Shown: piece after piece, positions 1 to 6,820 of the stretch
Numbering within the stretch: position 1 is the first letter of the stretch
Layout: every line of letters begins with the position of its first letter
Assembly: GCA_021819105.1 (NCBI GenBank)
Contig: JAKASK010000002.1
Coordinates: 1-64,000, forward strand
Length of the DNA: 64,000 nucleotides
DNA from: an archaeon
GTDB lineage: Archaea > Thermoproteota > Nitrososphaeria > Nitrososphaerales > Gagatemarchaeaceae
Direction: 5' to 3'
Notes under the pieces: generated by a model
The model's database searches: none
What the model was told of the DNA's origin: nothing
What the model saw: only the letters and a program-made list of their open reading frames with translations
Program-made: the position numbers and the translations under genes

Positions 1-46
1 CTTCAAGGAGAACCGTCCCTCCGACCTCAACTCCCCTGCTGGATGA
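1..46 (+). CDS. C-terminal end of an unidentified protein (partial)
   Basis: A reading frame is open from the window edge and stops with TGA at 44-46, encoding a tail that reads FKENRPSDLNSPAG. It is too short to identify and could be chance. No gene follows it on this strand for almost 2 kb. Confidence 0.3.
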   Translation, partial: FKENRPSDLNSPAG

Positions 47-345
47 GCCGTCTCACGGACAACTTATTGGAGCTGTTTCTCCCTTCCCGCCAGCAGCCCA
101 GGCCGCACTTTGGGGCAGCGAACGCCTTTGTTGGGGTGTGACTGACGGAAGCGTTCATTGGAGCTACGATATCCCACTGGTATCCGGACCCACTAGTCGC
201 CATGAAGTCCGCGTCAAGGCCTTACGCCAGGATTGGCCTTCCTGGCCGCCTCGGCCGCATCAGCGCCGTCGGGGGCGGTGTTGCTTCGCAGGAACTGCGG
301 CGGCGTCGGTCCACCTGAACGCGGCAGAGGAAGCCTCCAATCATC
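47..345. other. Stretch without a supported gene
   Basis: Short open frames here have low-complexity Arg/Pro-rich translations, as expected from high-GC noncoding or shadow frames. I see no tRNA, repeat or clear promoter. Confidence 0.5.
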
Positions 346-732
346 TTACCCCGTGTAGGCGAGCGCCGAGAAGTAGGCGGAGAAGGCGGAGACGAACGCC
401 AGCGCCATGAGATAGGAGTAGGCGTTGTTCCCGCCCGAGAACAAGAAGTACATGCCCCCCAGACCGGCGAGCAGCACCGAAACAAGACCCACGGCCGACA
501 GGTCGATCACAGACGACTTGCCGTGGATGAGAGAAAGCACGAACACCACGAGTGCGCCGGCGGCCATGAGCCATCCGAGCATGATGTGTAGCATGAGCAC
601 GGGCGCGCTGGCCGAATACATGACGGCGAACATGATTCCCATCATCCCGTAGCCGGGGGCCAGCTGCGGGATCGAAGCGTAGAGGTTGACCCACATGCCC
701 AGCGCAAACTGGAGGAAGAGCAGCGCAAGCAT
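346..732 (-). CDS. Four-helix membrane protein of unknown function
   Basis: The 128-residue protein has four strongly hydrophobic segments at about residues 1-15, 30-66, 78-98 and 104-126. His49 (LHIMLGW) lies inside a helix and His70 at a helix end, so a membrane haem or metal site is conceivable but unproven. I chose ATG at 732; GTG at 735 is equally possible, and the frame continues upstream without another standard start. It is the third gene after arsR and a methyltransferase on the minus strand and is probably co-transcribed, with a 71-nt gap. I do not recognise the family. Confidence 0.6.
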   Translation of the reverse strand: MLALLFLQFALGMWVNLYASIPQLAPGYGMMGIMFAVMYSASAPVLMLHIMLGWLMAAGALVVFVLSLIHGKSSVIDLSAVGLVSVLLAGLGGMYFLFSGGNNAYSYLMALAFVSAFSAYFSALAYTG

Positions 733-803
733 CACAGTCAGACCCGCTCGGAGAGGGAGGAACCCCGTGCCGCCTGCCGTGTCCGGCGAGGACAGTCCTC
801 CGC

Positions 804-1397
804 TCAGCCTCCCGGGACGGCTGAGCCGTCGAGGGCTACCTCCGCCCACCGCCCCGCCAGCCCGCTGCCTTCCTCGATCACCCTGAACCCCGCCAGTATC
901 CTGCGCCACTCCTCTCCGTCCACCCCCATCCTGCCTTTCCTGAGGAAGGTCCTCGTTACGCTCAGGTACGCCGACCCCACGGGCTTGAGTATCCTCCTTA
1001 TCTCGCCCAATGCGCCCGCATGGTCGGCCATGCAGCAGAGCAGGCCTCCCGCCAGGACGAAGTCCACCGAAGAGCTGGGTATGAACCCGATGCCTGCGGC
1101 CGATGAAACGTGCGCCTCTATGTTGGAGCGGCCGAGCCTCTCGGCCTTCCGGCTGAGCTTCCGGATAGCCTCGCCGTCGAAGTCCACGGCGTAGACCTTT
1201 CCGCTCGGCCCCACTCTCCTCGCCATCTCCAGGGTATTGAAGCCGGGCCCGCACCCCAGGTCGACGGCTACCTCTCCCCCCGAGAGGAACCTAGAAGCGA
1301 GCCTGGTCGGGGGCGCGAGAAGGCGGCGGACCGGGTTGTCTGTGACGAACGCAGGGATGCGCCTGTCGGCAGCGCAGCACTTCTCCTCTGTCGCCGT
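804..1397 (-). CDS. Class I SAM-dependent methyltransferase, no standard start codon
   Basis: Motif I is DLGCGPG, followed by VYAVDFD (motif II) and a methyltransferase-11-like tail with ILKPVG, so it is a Rossmann-fold methyltransferase that uses S-adenosylmethionine. The N-terminus carries KCC, a DNPVRR segment and LLAPP. Between the upstream arsR stop (1404-1406) and the SAM loop there is no ATG, GTG or TTG in frame; the first ATG (1226) lies after motif I. A perfect Shine-Dalgarno GGAGGTGA ends in the arsR stop codon and sits six bases before ACG at 1395-1397, which I take as the likely start. An ArsR-methyltransferase fusion split by TGA, or a lost start codon, are alternatives. The substrate is unknown; the Cys pairs would suit a metalloid, but this is inference. 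Confidence 0.65.
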   Translation of the reverse strand, partial: TATEEKCCAADRRIPAFVTDNPVRRLLAPPTRLASRFLSGGEVAVDLGCGPGFNTLEMARRVGPSGKVYAVDFDGEAIRKLSRKAERLGRSNIEAHVSSAAGIGFIPSSSVDFVLAGGLLCCMADHAGALGEIRRILKPVGSAYLSVTRTFLRKGRMGVDGEEWRRILAGFRVIEEGSGLAGRWAEVALDGSAVPGG

Positions 1398-1403
1398 CGT
1401 CCT

Positions 1404-1736
1404 TCACCTCCTCGCCGGACCGACGAGCTTCGTCAGCTCCTCGCCCTCCTTCAGCTGTTCGACGAGGACCTGCTTCATCAGTTCGCACGCCTGGATTATC
1501 TTTGGATTCGAAACGCGGTAGTAGATGTTGACCCCATCCTTCCTTGTCGTCACCACGCCTCTTTGCCTGAGGACGGCAAGGTGCTGAGACATGTTGGGCT
1601 GCCTGACGCGGAGAGCGGCGGAGAGGTCCCCCACCGACTTCTCCCCTCCCTTCAGAGCGTTCAGGATGTTTATCCTGATCGCGCTCCCGAGCGTCTTGCA
1701 GAGTTCCGCATGCAGCTCCGAAATGCGGTCGGGCAT
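1404..1736 (-). CDS. ArsR/SmtB-family winged-helix repressor
   Basis: The 110-aa protein has the ArsR layout: helix ELCKTLGS, then SVGDLSAAL, the recognition helix QPNMSQHLAVLRQ and the beta-wing TTRKDGVNIYYRV. Such regulators leave DNA on binding metals, metalloids or, in the SqrR/BigR branch, on thiol oxidation by persulfide. Two cysteines, C13 and C84, are available as sensors; the ELCVC box of arsenic/cadmium sensors is absent. The start is ATG at 1736, 33 nt after a TTTTTAAC box. A dyad at 1749-1764 lies between that box and the start, consistent with autorepression. A closely similar site precedes the sulfide-oxidoreductase operon at 2845. Confidence 0.85.
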   Translation of the reverse strand: MPDRISELHAELCKTLGSAIRINILNALKGGEKSVGDLSAALRVRQPNMSQHLAVLRQRGVVTTRKDGVNIYYRVSNPKIIQACELMKQVLVEQLKEGEELTKLVGPARR

Positions 1737-1748
1737 AGCCAAGTAGAC

Positions 1749-1775
1749 ATTCGCATATATGCATCCGGTTAAAAA
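1749..1775 (-). promoter_or_regulatory. arsR promoter and operator
   Basis: On the minus strand a TTTTTAAC box (about 1768-1775) is followed by ATGCATATATGCGAAT (1764 down to 1749), which contains the perfect palindrome GCATATATGC. The dyad lies ten bases upstream of the arsR ATG, the expected place for an autoregulatory operator. The same 16-mer with one change recurs at 2845-2860. Confidence 0.6.
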
Positions 1776-1800
1776 TCTTGCGAGGCTGCGGTGAGCAATT

Positions 1801-1822
1801 CTCATATCACCTCTGATATGAG
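1801..1822. promoter_or_regulatory. Perfect 9-bp inverted repeat over the divergent promoter
   Basis: CTCATATCA (1801-1809) and TGATATGAG (1814-1822) form an exact inverted repeat with a CCTC spacer. The right arm is AT-rich and lies about 28-36 nt before GTG at 1850, so it overlaps the likely TATA box of the plus-strand operon. The half-site TGATATG recurs at 2841-2847. It is a probable operator for the neighbouring ArsR protein. Confidence 0.55.
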
Positions 1823-1849
1823 GGATGTAGCCAGAGGCGATGTAAGGCA

Positions 1850-2147
1850 GTGCCGAGACACGGGTGGGGCGGCCAGTGCGGCTGTTGCTACTCCGGGCCT
1901 GGCTATTCTTGGACAAGGAGAAGGGATGAAGCGGTGGAAGAGCAGGAGGACTTTAAGGCGGGCCTCGAGTCCGCGATAACCGCCTTGGAGAAGAGGATCC
2001 AGTCCCTCAAAGAGAAGAAGGAGTGGGACTGGTGCGTGGAGGCCGTACAGGATCACTCCGAAGGGGAAGGAGGCGCTGAAGGACTACGACAAGTTCAGGG
2101 GCGAGTGGATGGAGGGCGTCTCGCAGCTCAGGGAGACGTGGTGGTGA
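1850..2147 (+). pseudogene. Frameshifted small Gly/Cys-rich coiled-coil protein (DUF5320-like)
   Basis: From GTG at 1850 the frame encodes a Gly/Cys-rich N-terminus (GWGGQCGCC) and then a charged helix with ALEKRIQSLKEKKEW, the layout of DUF5320-type archaeal proteins. Near 2048-2052 coding potential jumps to another frame, which reads ITPKGKEALKDYDKF and ends LRETWW at TGA 2147, resembling the end of a PadR-like winged helix. Removing one base near the GG at 2050-2051 would join them. This may be a real frameshift, programmed frameshifting or a sequence error. The stop lies just before the next ATG at 2149, so it looks like the first gene of an operon. Confidence 0.5.
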
Positions 2148-2148
2148 A

Positions 2149-2469
2149 ATGAGCAAGACAGTGGAGCTGCTGTATTTCGAGGGCTGCCCGACCTATAAGA
2201 CGACACTGAAAGATCTGGAGGAGATAGTGAAGCAGGAGGCCCTCGACGCCCGCATCGACCTCATCAGGGTCGAGTCTGAGGAGGATGCGAAGAAGCTCGC
2301 ATTCCTGGGTTCGCCGACCGTCAGGGTTGACGGGGCCGACGTCGACCAGACCGCAAGGGGCTCCAGCGACTTCGGCCTCGGGTGCAGGATCTACAGAGCC
2401 GAGGGAAGGATTCTCGGCACCCCGTCAAGGGAGGTGCTGAGGCGAGCCCTGAAGGGGGAACCGACATGA
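2149..2469 (+). CDS. Thioredoxin-fold small protein (FEGCPTY type)
   Basis: The 106-residue protein begins with a beta strand and the motif ELLYFEGCPTYKTT, followed by GSPTVRVDGADV, the cis-Pro region of a thioredoxin fold. Related proteins occur beside mercury, arsenic and thiol-stress genes. The active site keeps one Cys (C14) and has Tyr where the second Cys is expected, so it is more likely a thiol carrier or persulfide acceptor than a disulfide reductase. A further Cys lies in GLGCRIY. Its stop overlaps the next start (ATGA at 2466), showing tight operon linkage. Confidence 0.75.
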   Translation: MSKTVELLYFEGCPTYKTTLKDLEEIVKQEALDARIDLIRVESEEDAKKLAFLGSPTVRVDGADVDQTARGSSDFGLGCRIYRAEGRILGTPSREVLRRALKGEPT

Positions 2470-2717
2470 CGGCCCAGGTCGCGCTTGTCGTAGCGGAATG
2501 GTGCCCGGTCCGCCCGAGCGCCAAAGAACTTTGGAGGAATCTGAGGAAGGAGGTTGACTTCCATTACGACGAGATTGACATCGCCAGCCCACTCGGGGAG
2601 AAGCTGGTTGCGGAATCCAACATCCTGAGCGTGCCTACCGCGACAATAGATGGGAGCGTCGCGTTCGTCGGGGTGCCGGAACGCAATGAGGCGATCAGGA
2701 GGGTGACGAAGGGTTGA
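2466..2717 (+). CDS. Thioredoxin-like protein with single active-site Cys
   Basis: This 83-aa protein has the short glutaredoxin/thioredoxin layout: strand VALVVAEWC, helix PSAKELWRNL, strand DFHYDEIDI, cis-Pro segment VPTATIDG. The active site is WCPVRP, keeping the first Cys but not the second, so it cannot do ordinary dithiol chemistry. Its start overlaps the upstream stop (ATGA) and its stop overlaps the next start (TTGA at 2714), so all three are translationally coupled. A role in moving sulfane sulfur or metal-bound thiol is plausible from context. Confidence 0.75.
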   Translation: MTAQVALVVAEWCPVRPSAKELWRNLRKEVDFHYDEIDIASPLGEKLVAESNILSVPTATIDGSVAFVGVPERNEAIRRVTKG

Positions 2718-2839
2718 AGTGCGAAGAGTGTGGGGTGGAACTGACCGAGGAGAACACCTACAGGAGGGCGATGCACGGGGTGGAGCATCACTTCTGCTGC
2801 TCCCACTGCGCCGGCAGTTATCAGAAGGGCAAAGCCTGA
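2714..2839 (+). CDS. 41-aa cysteine/histidine metal-site peptide (TRASH/YHS-like)
   Basis: A TTG start overlapping the previous stop opens a 41-residue frame. It has CEEC near the N-terminus, then HGVEHHFCCSHCAGSY, giving two Cys pairs and adjacent His residues. This resembles TRASH/YHS metal-binding domains, which bind copper, zinc or mercury and often accompany ArsR-type regulators. The overlap, strong motif and operon position argue for a real gene despite its size. It ends 48 nt before the flavoprotein gene, which has its own promoter. Confidence 0.65.
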   Translation: MKCEECGVELTEENTYRRAMHGVEHHFCCSHCAGSYQKGKA

Positions 2840-2840
2840 C

Positions 2841-2860
2841 TGATATGCATATATACGAAT
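2841..2860 (+). promoter_or_regulatory. Promoter/operator of the sqr-dsrEFH operon
   Basis: The segment contains TGATATG followed by ATGCATATATACGAAT (2845-2860), which matches the arsR operator at 15 of 16 positions; a GTCT also follows both. The CATATATA part is centred about 36 nt before the ATG at 2888 and can act as TATA box, so bound repressor would block TBP. Confidence 0.6.
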
Positions 2861-2887
2861 AGTCTTTCGTCTTCCTCAGAAGACGAA

Positions 2888-4042
2888 ATGAGCGGGAATC
2901 AGATTCTCATCCTCGGCGGCGGTGTCGGCGGCCTTGTCGCATCGAACGTGCTTGCGGAAAGGTTGGGAGACAGGGCGAAGGTGACGCTCGTGGAGAGGAA
3001 GGACAAGTTCCAGTTCCCGCCGTCGTATCCCTGGCTCATGCTGGGCATGAGGGGGCCTGAACAGGTCCAGAGGGACCTGAGCGTGCTCAGGAGGAAGGGA
3101 ATCAGGGTGGCGAACGAAGAGATCGTCTCAATTGATGTTGGAAAGCGTTCGGTGGGGACGAAGAGCGGCGAATTCTCCTACGACTACCTGGTCGTATCCC
3201 TTGGAGCGGAGTACGCCCCACATACGATACCGGGGCTCCTGGAACACGCGCATCACATCTACGACCTGGAGTCTGCGACGCGCTTCAAGGATGCGGTGGA
3301 GAAGTTCAGGGGCGGGACGATCGCAATCGGCATCTCGCGCACTCCCTTCAAGTGCCCCGCCGCTCCTTACGAGGTCGCGCTCCTCCTTGAAGACTACTAC
3401 ACGAAGAAAGGGTTGCGAGACAAGTTGAAGTTCGAGTTCTTCACTCCCGAGCCTGGTCCGGTCCCGGCCGTCGGACCTGATATCGGGAACAAGGTGCTCG
3501 AGGTGCTCAGATCCAGAGGGATAAATTACCATCCCAAGCTGAGACTGAAGGAGATTAGGCAGAACGATTTGAGCTTCGAGGGTGGGGAAACGATGCGTTT
3601 TGACCTCCTCTTCTGCGTCCCTCCTCATGTAGCTCCTCCACCTGTGGTGAAGGCAGGGCTGACCAACGAAACCGGATGGATTCCGGTCAACCCAAGAACG
3701 ATGGAGACCAGCCATGAGGGGGTATACGCGGTGGGCGACGTGACTTCGATTCCCACTCCGTCAGGGTATGTGCCCTTCCTGCCAAAGGCGGGAGTCTTTG
3801 CTCACGGCCAGGCGGAGGTCGCGGCAAGGAACATAGCAACAAAGATCACGGGGAGGGGCAAGGCGACGACGTGGGACGGGAAGGGCTCCTGCTTCCTCGA
3901 AGTTGGTGGAGGCCAGAGCGCCTTCGTGAAGGGCAACTTCCTTTCAGAGCCCAGGCCAGAAATCGAATTTCACATGCCCGGGCGGGTCTGGCACGCCCAG
4001 AAGGTCATATTCGAGAAGTACTGGATGAGACACTGGTTCTGA
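2888..4042 (+). CDS. Sulfide:quinone oxidoreductase-like FAD flavoprotein
   Basis: The 384-aa protein opens with ILGGGVGGLVASNVL, an FAD-binding GxGxxG motif, and has the second dinucleotide-binding signature AVGDV near residue 282. Cys156 (PFKCPAAPYE) and Cys335 (GSCFLEVG) match the pair that carries the trisulfide in sulfide:quinone oxidoreductases; Cys243 is extra and the third Cys of some archaeal enzymes is missing. The C-terminal FEKYWMRHWF resembles the amphipathic membrane anchor of this family. It would oxidise sulfide to polysulfide and pass electrons to quinone. Three DsrE-type sulfur-carrier genes follow at once, supporting the sulfur role over an NADH dehydrogenase role. Confidence 0.8.
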   Translation: MSGNQILILGGGVGGLVASNVLAERLGDRAKVTLVERKDKFQFPPSYPWLMLGMRGPEQVQRDLSVLRRKGIRVANEEIVSIDVGKRSVGTKSGEFSYDYLVVSLGAEYAPHTIPGLLEHAHHIYDLESATRFKDAVEKFRGGTIAIGISRTPFKCPAAPYEVALLLEDYYTKKGLRDKLKFEFFTPEPGPVPAVGPDIGNKVLEVLRSRGINYHPKLRLKEIRQNDLSFEGGETMRFDLLFCVPPHVAPPPVVKAGLTNETGWIPVNPRTMETSHEGVYAVGDVTSIPTPSGYVPFLPKAGVFAHGQAEVAARNIATKITGRGKATTWDGKGSCFLEVGGGQSAFVKGNFLSEPRPEIEFHMPGRVWHAQKVIFEKYWMRHWF

Positions 4043-4057
4043 GGAGCGAACGTAGAG

Positions 4058-4426
4058 ATGAGTGAGAGCGCAAAGTCGAAGCACCTCGGCATGCTTCTCT
4101 TCACCACGCCATACAGCTCGGAGAGCACCTCGGCCGCGATCAAGCTGGCGGGGGCAGCTTTGAGGAAGGGGCACCGCGTAACAATCTTCGCTTACGGCGA
4201 CAGCGTTCACAACTTCACGAAGGGGCAGAAGGCTACGGGAATCACCAACGCCGAGTCCGATTTCCGGACTCTGATCGGCGAGGGTTTGAAGGTGCAGCTG
4301 TGTGGCACCTGTCTCGCCTTCAGGGGCATAGGCAACGAATCGATCATGGAAGGGACGGAGCCGAGCAGCATGCGCAACCTGTGCAAGCTTATTGACGATG
4401 CGGACAGGTTCGTCTCCTTCACATAG
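4058..4426 (+). CDS. DsrE/TusD-like sulfur-carrier protein
   Basis: The 122-residue protein has the DsrE fold pattern: strand LGMLLFTTPYSS, helix AAIKLAGAAL, strand RVTIFAYGDSV and a late GLKVQLCGTCLAFRGI. C82 and C85 sit where DsrE/TusD proteins carry the persulfide-forming cysteine. It begins 16 nt after the flavoprotein gene. With the next two genes it forms a DsrEFH/TusDCB-like set that could take sulfane sulfur from the oxidoreductase. Confidence 0.8.
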   Translation: MSESAKSKHLGMLLFTTPYSSESTSAAIKLAGAALRKGHRVTIFAYGDSVHNFTKGQKATGITNAESDFRTLIGEGLKVQLCGTCLAFRGIGNESIMEGTEPSSMRNLCKLIDDADRFVSFT

Positions 4427-4444
4427 GGGAGTGCATCAATAGAG

Positions 4445-4804
4445 TTGGCCAAATCCCTGGCGATCGCGATAACCAAGGCTCCCTTCGGCACGATACATGC
4501 AGCCGAGGCGATCAGGCTGGCAAACGGAGCGATTTCATACGGGCACGAAGTGACGGTCGTTCTCATAGGCGACGGGATCTACATGGCGAAGACGGGACAG
4601 AAAGCTGAAGAAGCTGGTTGGACCTCACTCTCCCCCCTGCTGGAAAAGTTGGTCTCGAGCGGTCGCGCCAAGGTACTCGTTGACAGCGGCTCTGCTGTTG
4701 AGAGAGGCGTCCGTGCCGAGGACCTAGTGGCGGGCGCGGCGGTGTCGGAGGGACGGAGCATCTCCTTGGCCATGGCAGACGCTGACAGGTGCGTCGTCTT
4801 CTGA
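4445..4804 (+). CDS. DsrF/TusC-like protein
   Basis: The protein (119 aa, TTG start) repeats the DsrE fold: LAIAITKAPFGTIHAAEAIRLA, then HEVTVVLIGDGIYMAKTGQ, and ends in DADRCVVF. As in TusC/DsrF, no cysteine is present at the central active position, so it is probably the structural partner of the complex. It lies 18 nt after the DsrE-like gene and its end abuts the DsrH-like gene. Confidence 0.75.
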   Translation: MAKSLAIAITKAPFGTIHAAEAIRLANGAISYGHEVTVVLIGDGIYMAKTGQKAEEAGWTSLSPLLEKLVSSGRAKVLVDSGSAVERGVRAEDLVAGAAVSEGRSISLAMADADRCVVF

Positions 4805-4815
4805 GGTGCCTTGGA

Positions 4816-5139
4816 TTGACTAATCCGTTGCTGGTGATCTTCTCGTCAGGGAGGAACTCTGACCATACAATCGCCGGCTTGGAGCTCTTGCACAATCTCT
4901 CGGGAAGGAAGCGCGTGATGGTACTACTGACGCAGGATGCGGTGCTGCTTGCGCTGAAATCTCGGTCAGGCGCGAGCGACGCTTTCGGCGGCGTGTCCGA
5001 GGCTTATGTGCTCGCCGACCACCTTGCGAAGCGGGGTTTCGGGCAGGACTCCCTCGTGGAGCCTTTCAAAGTTCTGAATTACGATCAGGCGGTCGACCTG
5101 ATGATGGCGGATGGAATCTCGATCGCCGGTTCCTTCTAG
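4816..5139 (+). CDS. DsrH/TusB-like protein
   Basis: The 107-aa product from TTG at 4816 reads VMVLLTQDAVLLALK, then AYVLADHLAKRGF and VLNYDQAVDLM, the order typical of TusB/DsrH (strand, 'YVL..DL..RG', 'DYD.FVDL'). GAGGTG at 4803-4808 is a good ribosome site for this start; an upstream GTG at 4789 would overlap the preceding gene. It completes an E-F-H order as in the dsrEFH operons of sulfur oxidisers. The Cys expected near the C-terminus in some DsrH proteins is absent. Confidence 0.65.
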   Translation: MTNPLLVIFSSGRNSDHTIAGLELLHNLSGRKRVMVLLTQDAVLLALKSRSGASDAFGGVSEAYVLADHLAKRGFGQDSLVEPFKVLNYDQAVDLMMADGISIAGSF

Positions 5140-5433
5140 GAAATCACGAAGCGCCTGCTATCGGCTATGGCTGCGAGGGCGGCGAGCCTGTCCAGGACGG
5201 GGTCCGCGGTTCTCAAGGCCGGCAAGGAGGACAGCGGCTTTGAGACCGGGTCTTCGGACCACTCCATATGACGACAGGAGGGGGCAGTACTAATATTCGG
5301 GAGTCCTTCAGCTAAATTGGCACGTTGAGTGCCGAATTTGGTCCTAGTTTGGTCCCTGGTACTGGTTTAGGCATTTTCCGCACCGTCATGAAGGCCTTGG
5401 ACCGGTTCCCTGCCGAGCCGATGCGTTGAGCGA
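5140..5433. other. Intergenic stretch after the sulfur operon
   Basis: No convincing gene or RNA is visible. From about 5330 the minus strand may hold a frame-shifted continuation of the methyltransferase remnant described next. Confidence 0.4.
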
Positions 5434-5634
5434 TTAGCCGGGGAGGGGATTCCAGGTGTATCCCCGGCCGGTCGTCCTGTACACTGGTCGGCCCGTCCCG
5501 CATCCGACGTCTACTACCGGGTGATTGGGTTCGAGTCTCAGCGCGCCATACAGCAGTTCCTTGTATCCGGCCCTCCATGAGTGCCGTCTGACCTGCTCTA
5601 GGGTCTTGACAGGAAAGCGCAGTTGTCTTGCCAA
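5434..5634 (-). pseudogene. N-terminal remnant of a SAM methyltransferase
   Basis: The minus-strand frame reads RAGYKELLYGALRLEPNH then VVDVGCGTG, the first helix and SAM-binding motif I of a class I methyltransferase. Just after the glycine loop the sequence loses family character and stops. Another frame continues with RPGIHLESPPRLIAQR, which could be the shifted next segment. I read it as a decayed gene truncated after motif I. Confidence 0.45.
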
Positions 5635-5708
5635 CCGTTAGCGCAGTCACTCCGGGCGTTGATAGCCGCGCATAGGGTTCATTGCGCCTCGGCTGGGGAT
5701 GACCTGCC

Positions 5709-6458
5709 CTAACCCCGGGCGCTGTTCAGCCGCCTGATGATTCCGGGAATCCCCGACAGGGTGGTCACGCTGAAGTCGGGCGTTGGCGCTCCGCTCGGAA
5801 CATCCTGGTTCGTTTCATGGTCCACAAAGACGGCGGTCATTCCGCACGCCTTCGCGCCCGCGATGTCGTTCTTGAGCGAGTCTCCGACGAAGACTGTCTT
5901 GTCGGCTCGCACCCTCAGGGATGCAATGCACTTCGCGAACGCCCTCGGGTCTGGCTTCCTCACTCCAAGCTCCGAAGAGCTGAAGACGCGGAAGAAGTAG
6001 GAGTCGAGCTCGAACTGCTTCAGGCCCCGCTCCAGTGCCCCCTGGTCGCTGTGGTTCGAGAGGACCGCCATCTTCAACCCCATCGACTTCAGCTCTTCGA
6101 GGCTGGACCTGGCCCCCCTACCCACCAATCGGTACTTTGCTCCGAAATCGTGGAACTCCCGGTTCGCCGAGTTGGCTATCATACGGCGCCATGCCACAGG
6201 TTTCGCGGGGAAGAGCCTCCTGGCGAGCTCGTTGTACTTCGTTGTGTCGGGTATGTCACGGTCCTCCCTCGCTTCGGCCTCCGCGAACCCCGCGAAGACG
6301 GAATCGTTGACACTCCGGAACTCCTCGAAGGTTGACTCGAAGCCAGCCTCCGCGAAGACGAGATACGCTGCGCGCACCGCCCCTGGCAGGATCGCCGCGA
6401 AGGGGATGCGGTGGTGGACAAGGGTGTCGCCGTAGTCGAAGACTGCCGCCCTGATCAA
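5709..6458 (-). CDS. HAD-superfamily hydrolase
   Basis: The 249-aa protein carries all HAD motifs: DYGDT (residues 8-12, nucleophile Asp8), LSNHSD (motif II), a KPDP lysine (motif III) and VGDSLKNDIAGA (motif IV). The cap is helical (subclass I), as in phosphoglycolate phosphatase-like enzymes. The substrate cannot be read from sequence. The start is TTG, with a TTCTTATC box about 27 nt upstream, so the mRNA is probably leaderless. It stands alone between noncoding stretches. Confidence 0.85.
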   Translation of the reverse strand: MIRAAVFDYGDTLVHHRIPFAAILPGAVRAAYLVFAEAGFESTFEEFRSVNDSVFAGFAEAEAREDRDIPDTTKYNELARRLFPAKPVAWRRMIANSANREFHDFGAKYRLVGRGARSSLEELKSMGLKMAVLSNHSDQGALERGLKQFELDSYFFRVFSSSELGVRKPDPRAFAKCIASLRVRADKTVFVGDSLKNDIAGAKACGMTAVFVDHETNQDVPSGAPTPDFSVTTLSGIPGIIRRLNSARG

Positions 6459-6820
6459 GCGTCGCTCTTGGCTCAGCCGCCGATAAGAAGCGTTTGGGGG
6501 TAGACCTGCTGGAGCCTTCTGGATGTTGTCGCCCTTCGTGAGGCCAATTGCGCCTACGCAGGGAATACCTCATCCATTGCGCTGGGGTATAGTCAATAGC
6601 TTGGCTGGATTGGTCGCCGCGTCCCTGCGGTGGGGGTGCGACTTCCGTACCACCTCTTCTTAGATAAGACCCTCGTCCCTCCCTTCCGGTCCGTGCACGG
6701 GCGCTGATAGCGAGCGAACCGCACCCCGGGAACGTGATATCCGCTCAACTCTCGTCGACTTCGGGATAACTTCCTCCGACTCTGGGCCATTAATGGCGAG
6801 GCCACGGACGCGGGTGGGCC
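6459..6820. other. Intergenic region with flanking promoters
   Basis: I see no gene here. At its left end (about 6482-6490) lies a TTCTTATC box for the minus-strand hydrolase, and at its right end CATTAATGG (6788-6796), about 28 nt before the TTG at 6821. The middle is unassigned. Confidence 0.45.

Noticed and set aside
346-1254. Single long membrane protein starting at 1254
   Set aside because: The upstream two-thirds is an out-of-frame reading of the methyltransferase gene; only the last ~128 residues look like protein.
5520-5545. GGGTTCGAGTCTC resembling a tRNA T-loop
   Set aside because: No D-arm, anticodon arm or acceptor can be paired around it, and the other strand encodes a methyltransferase-like segment there.
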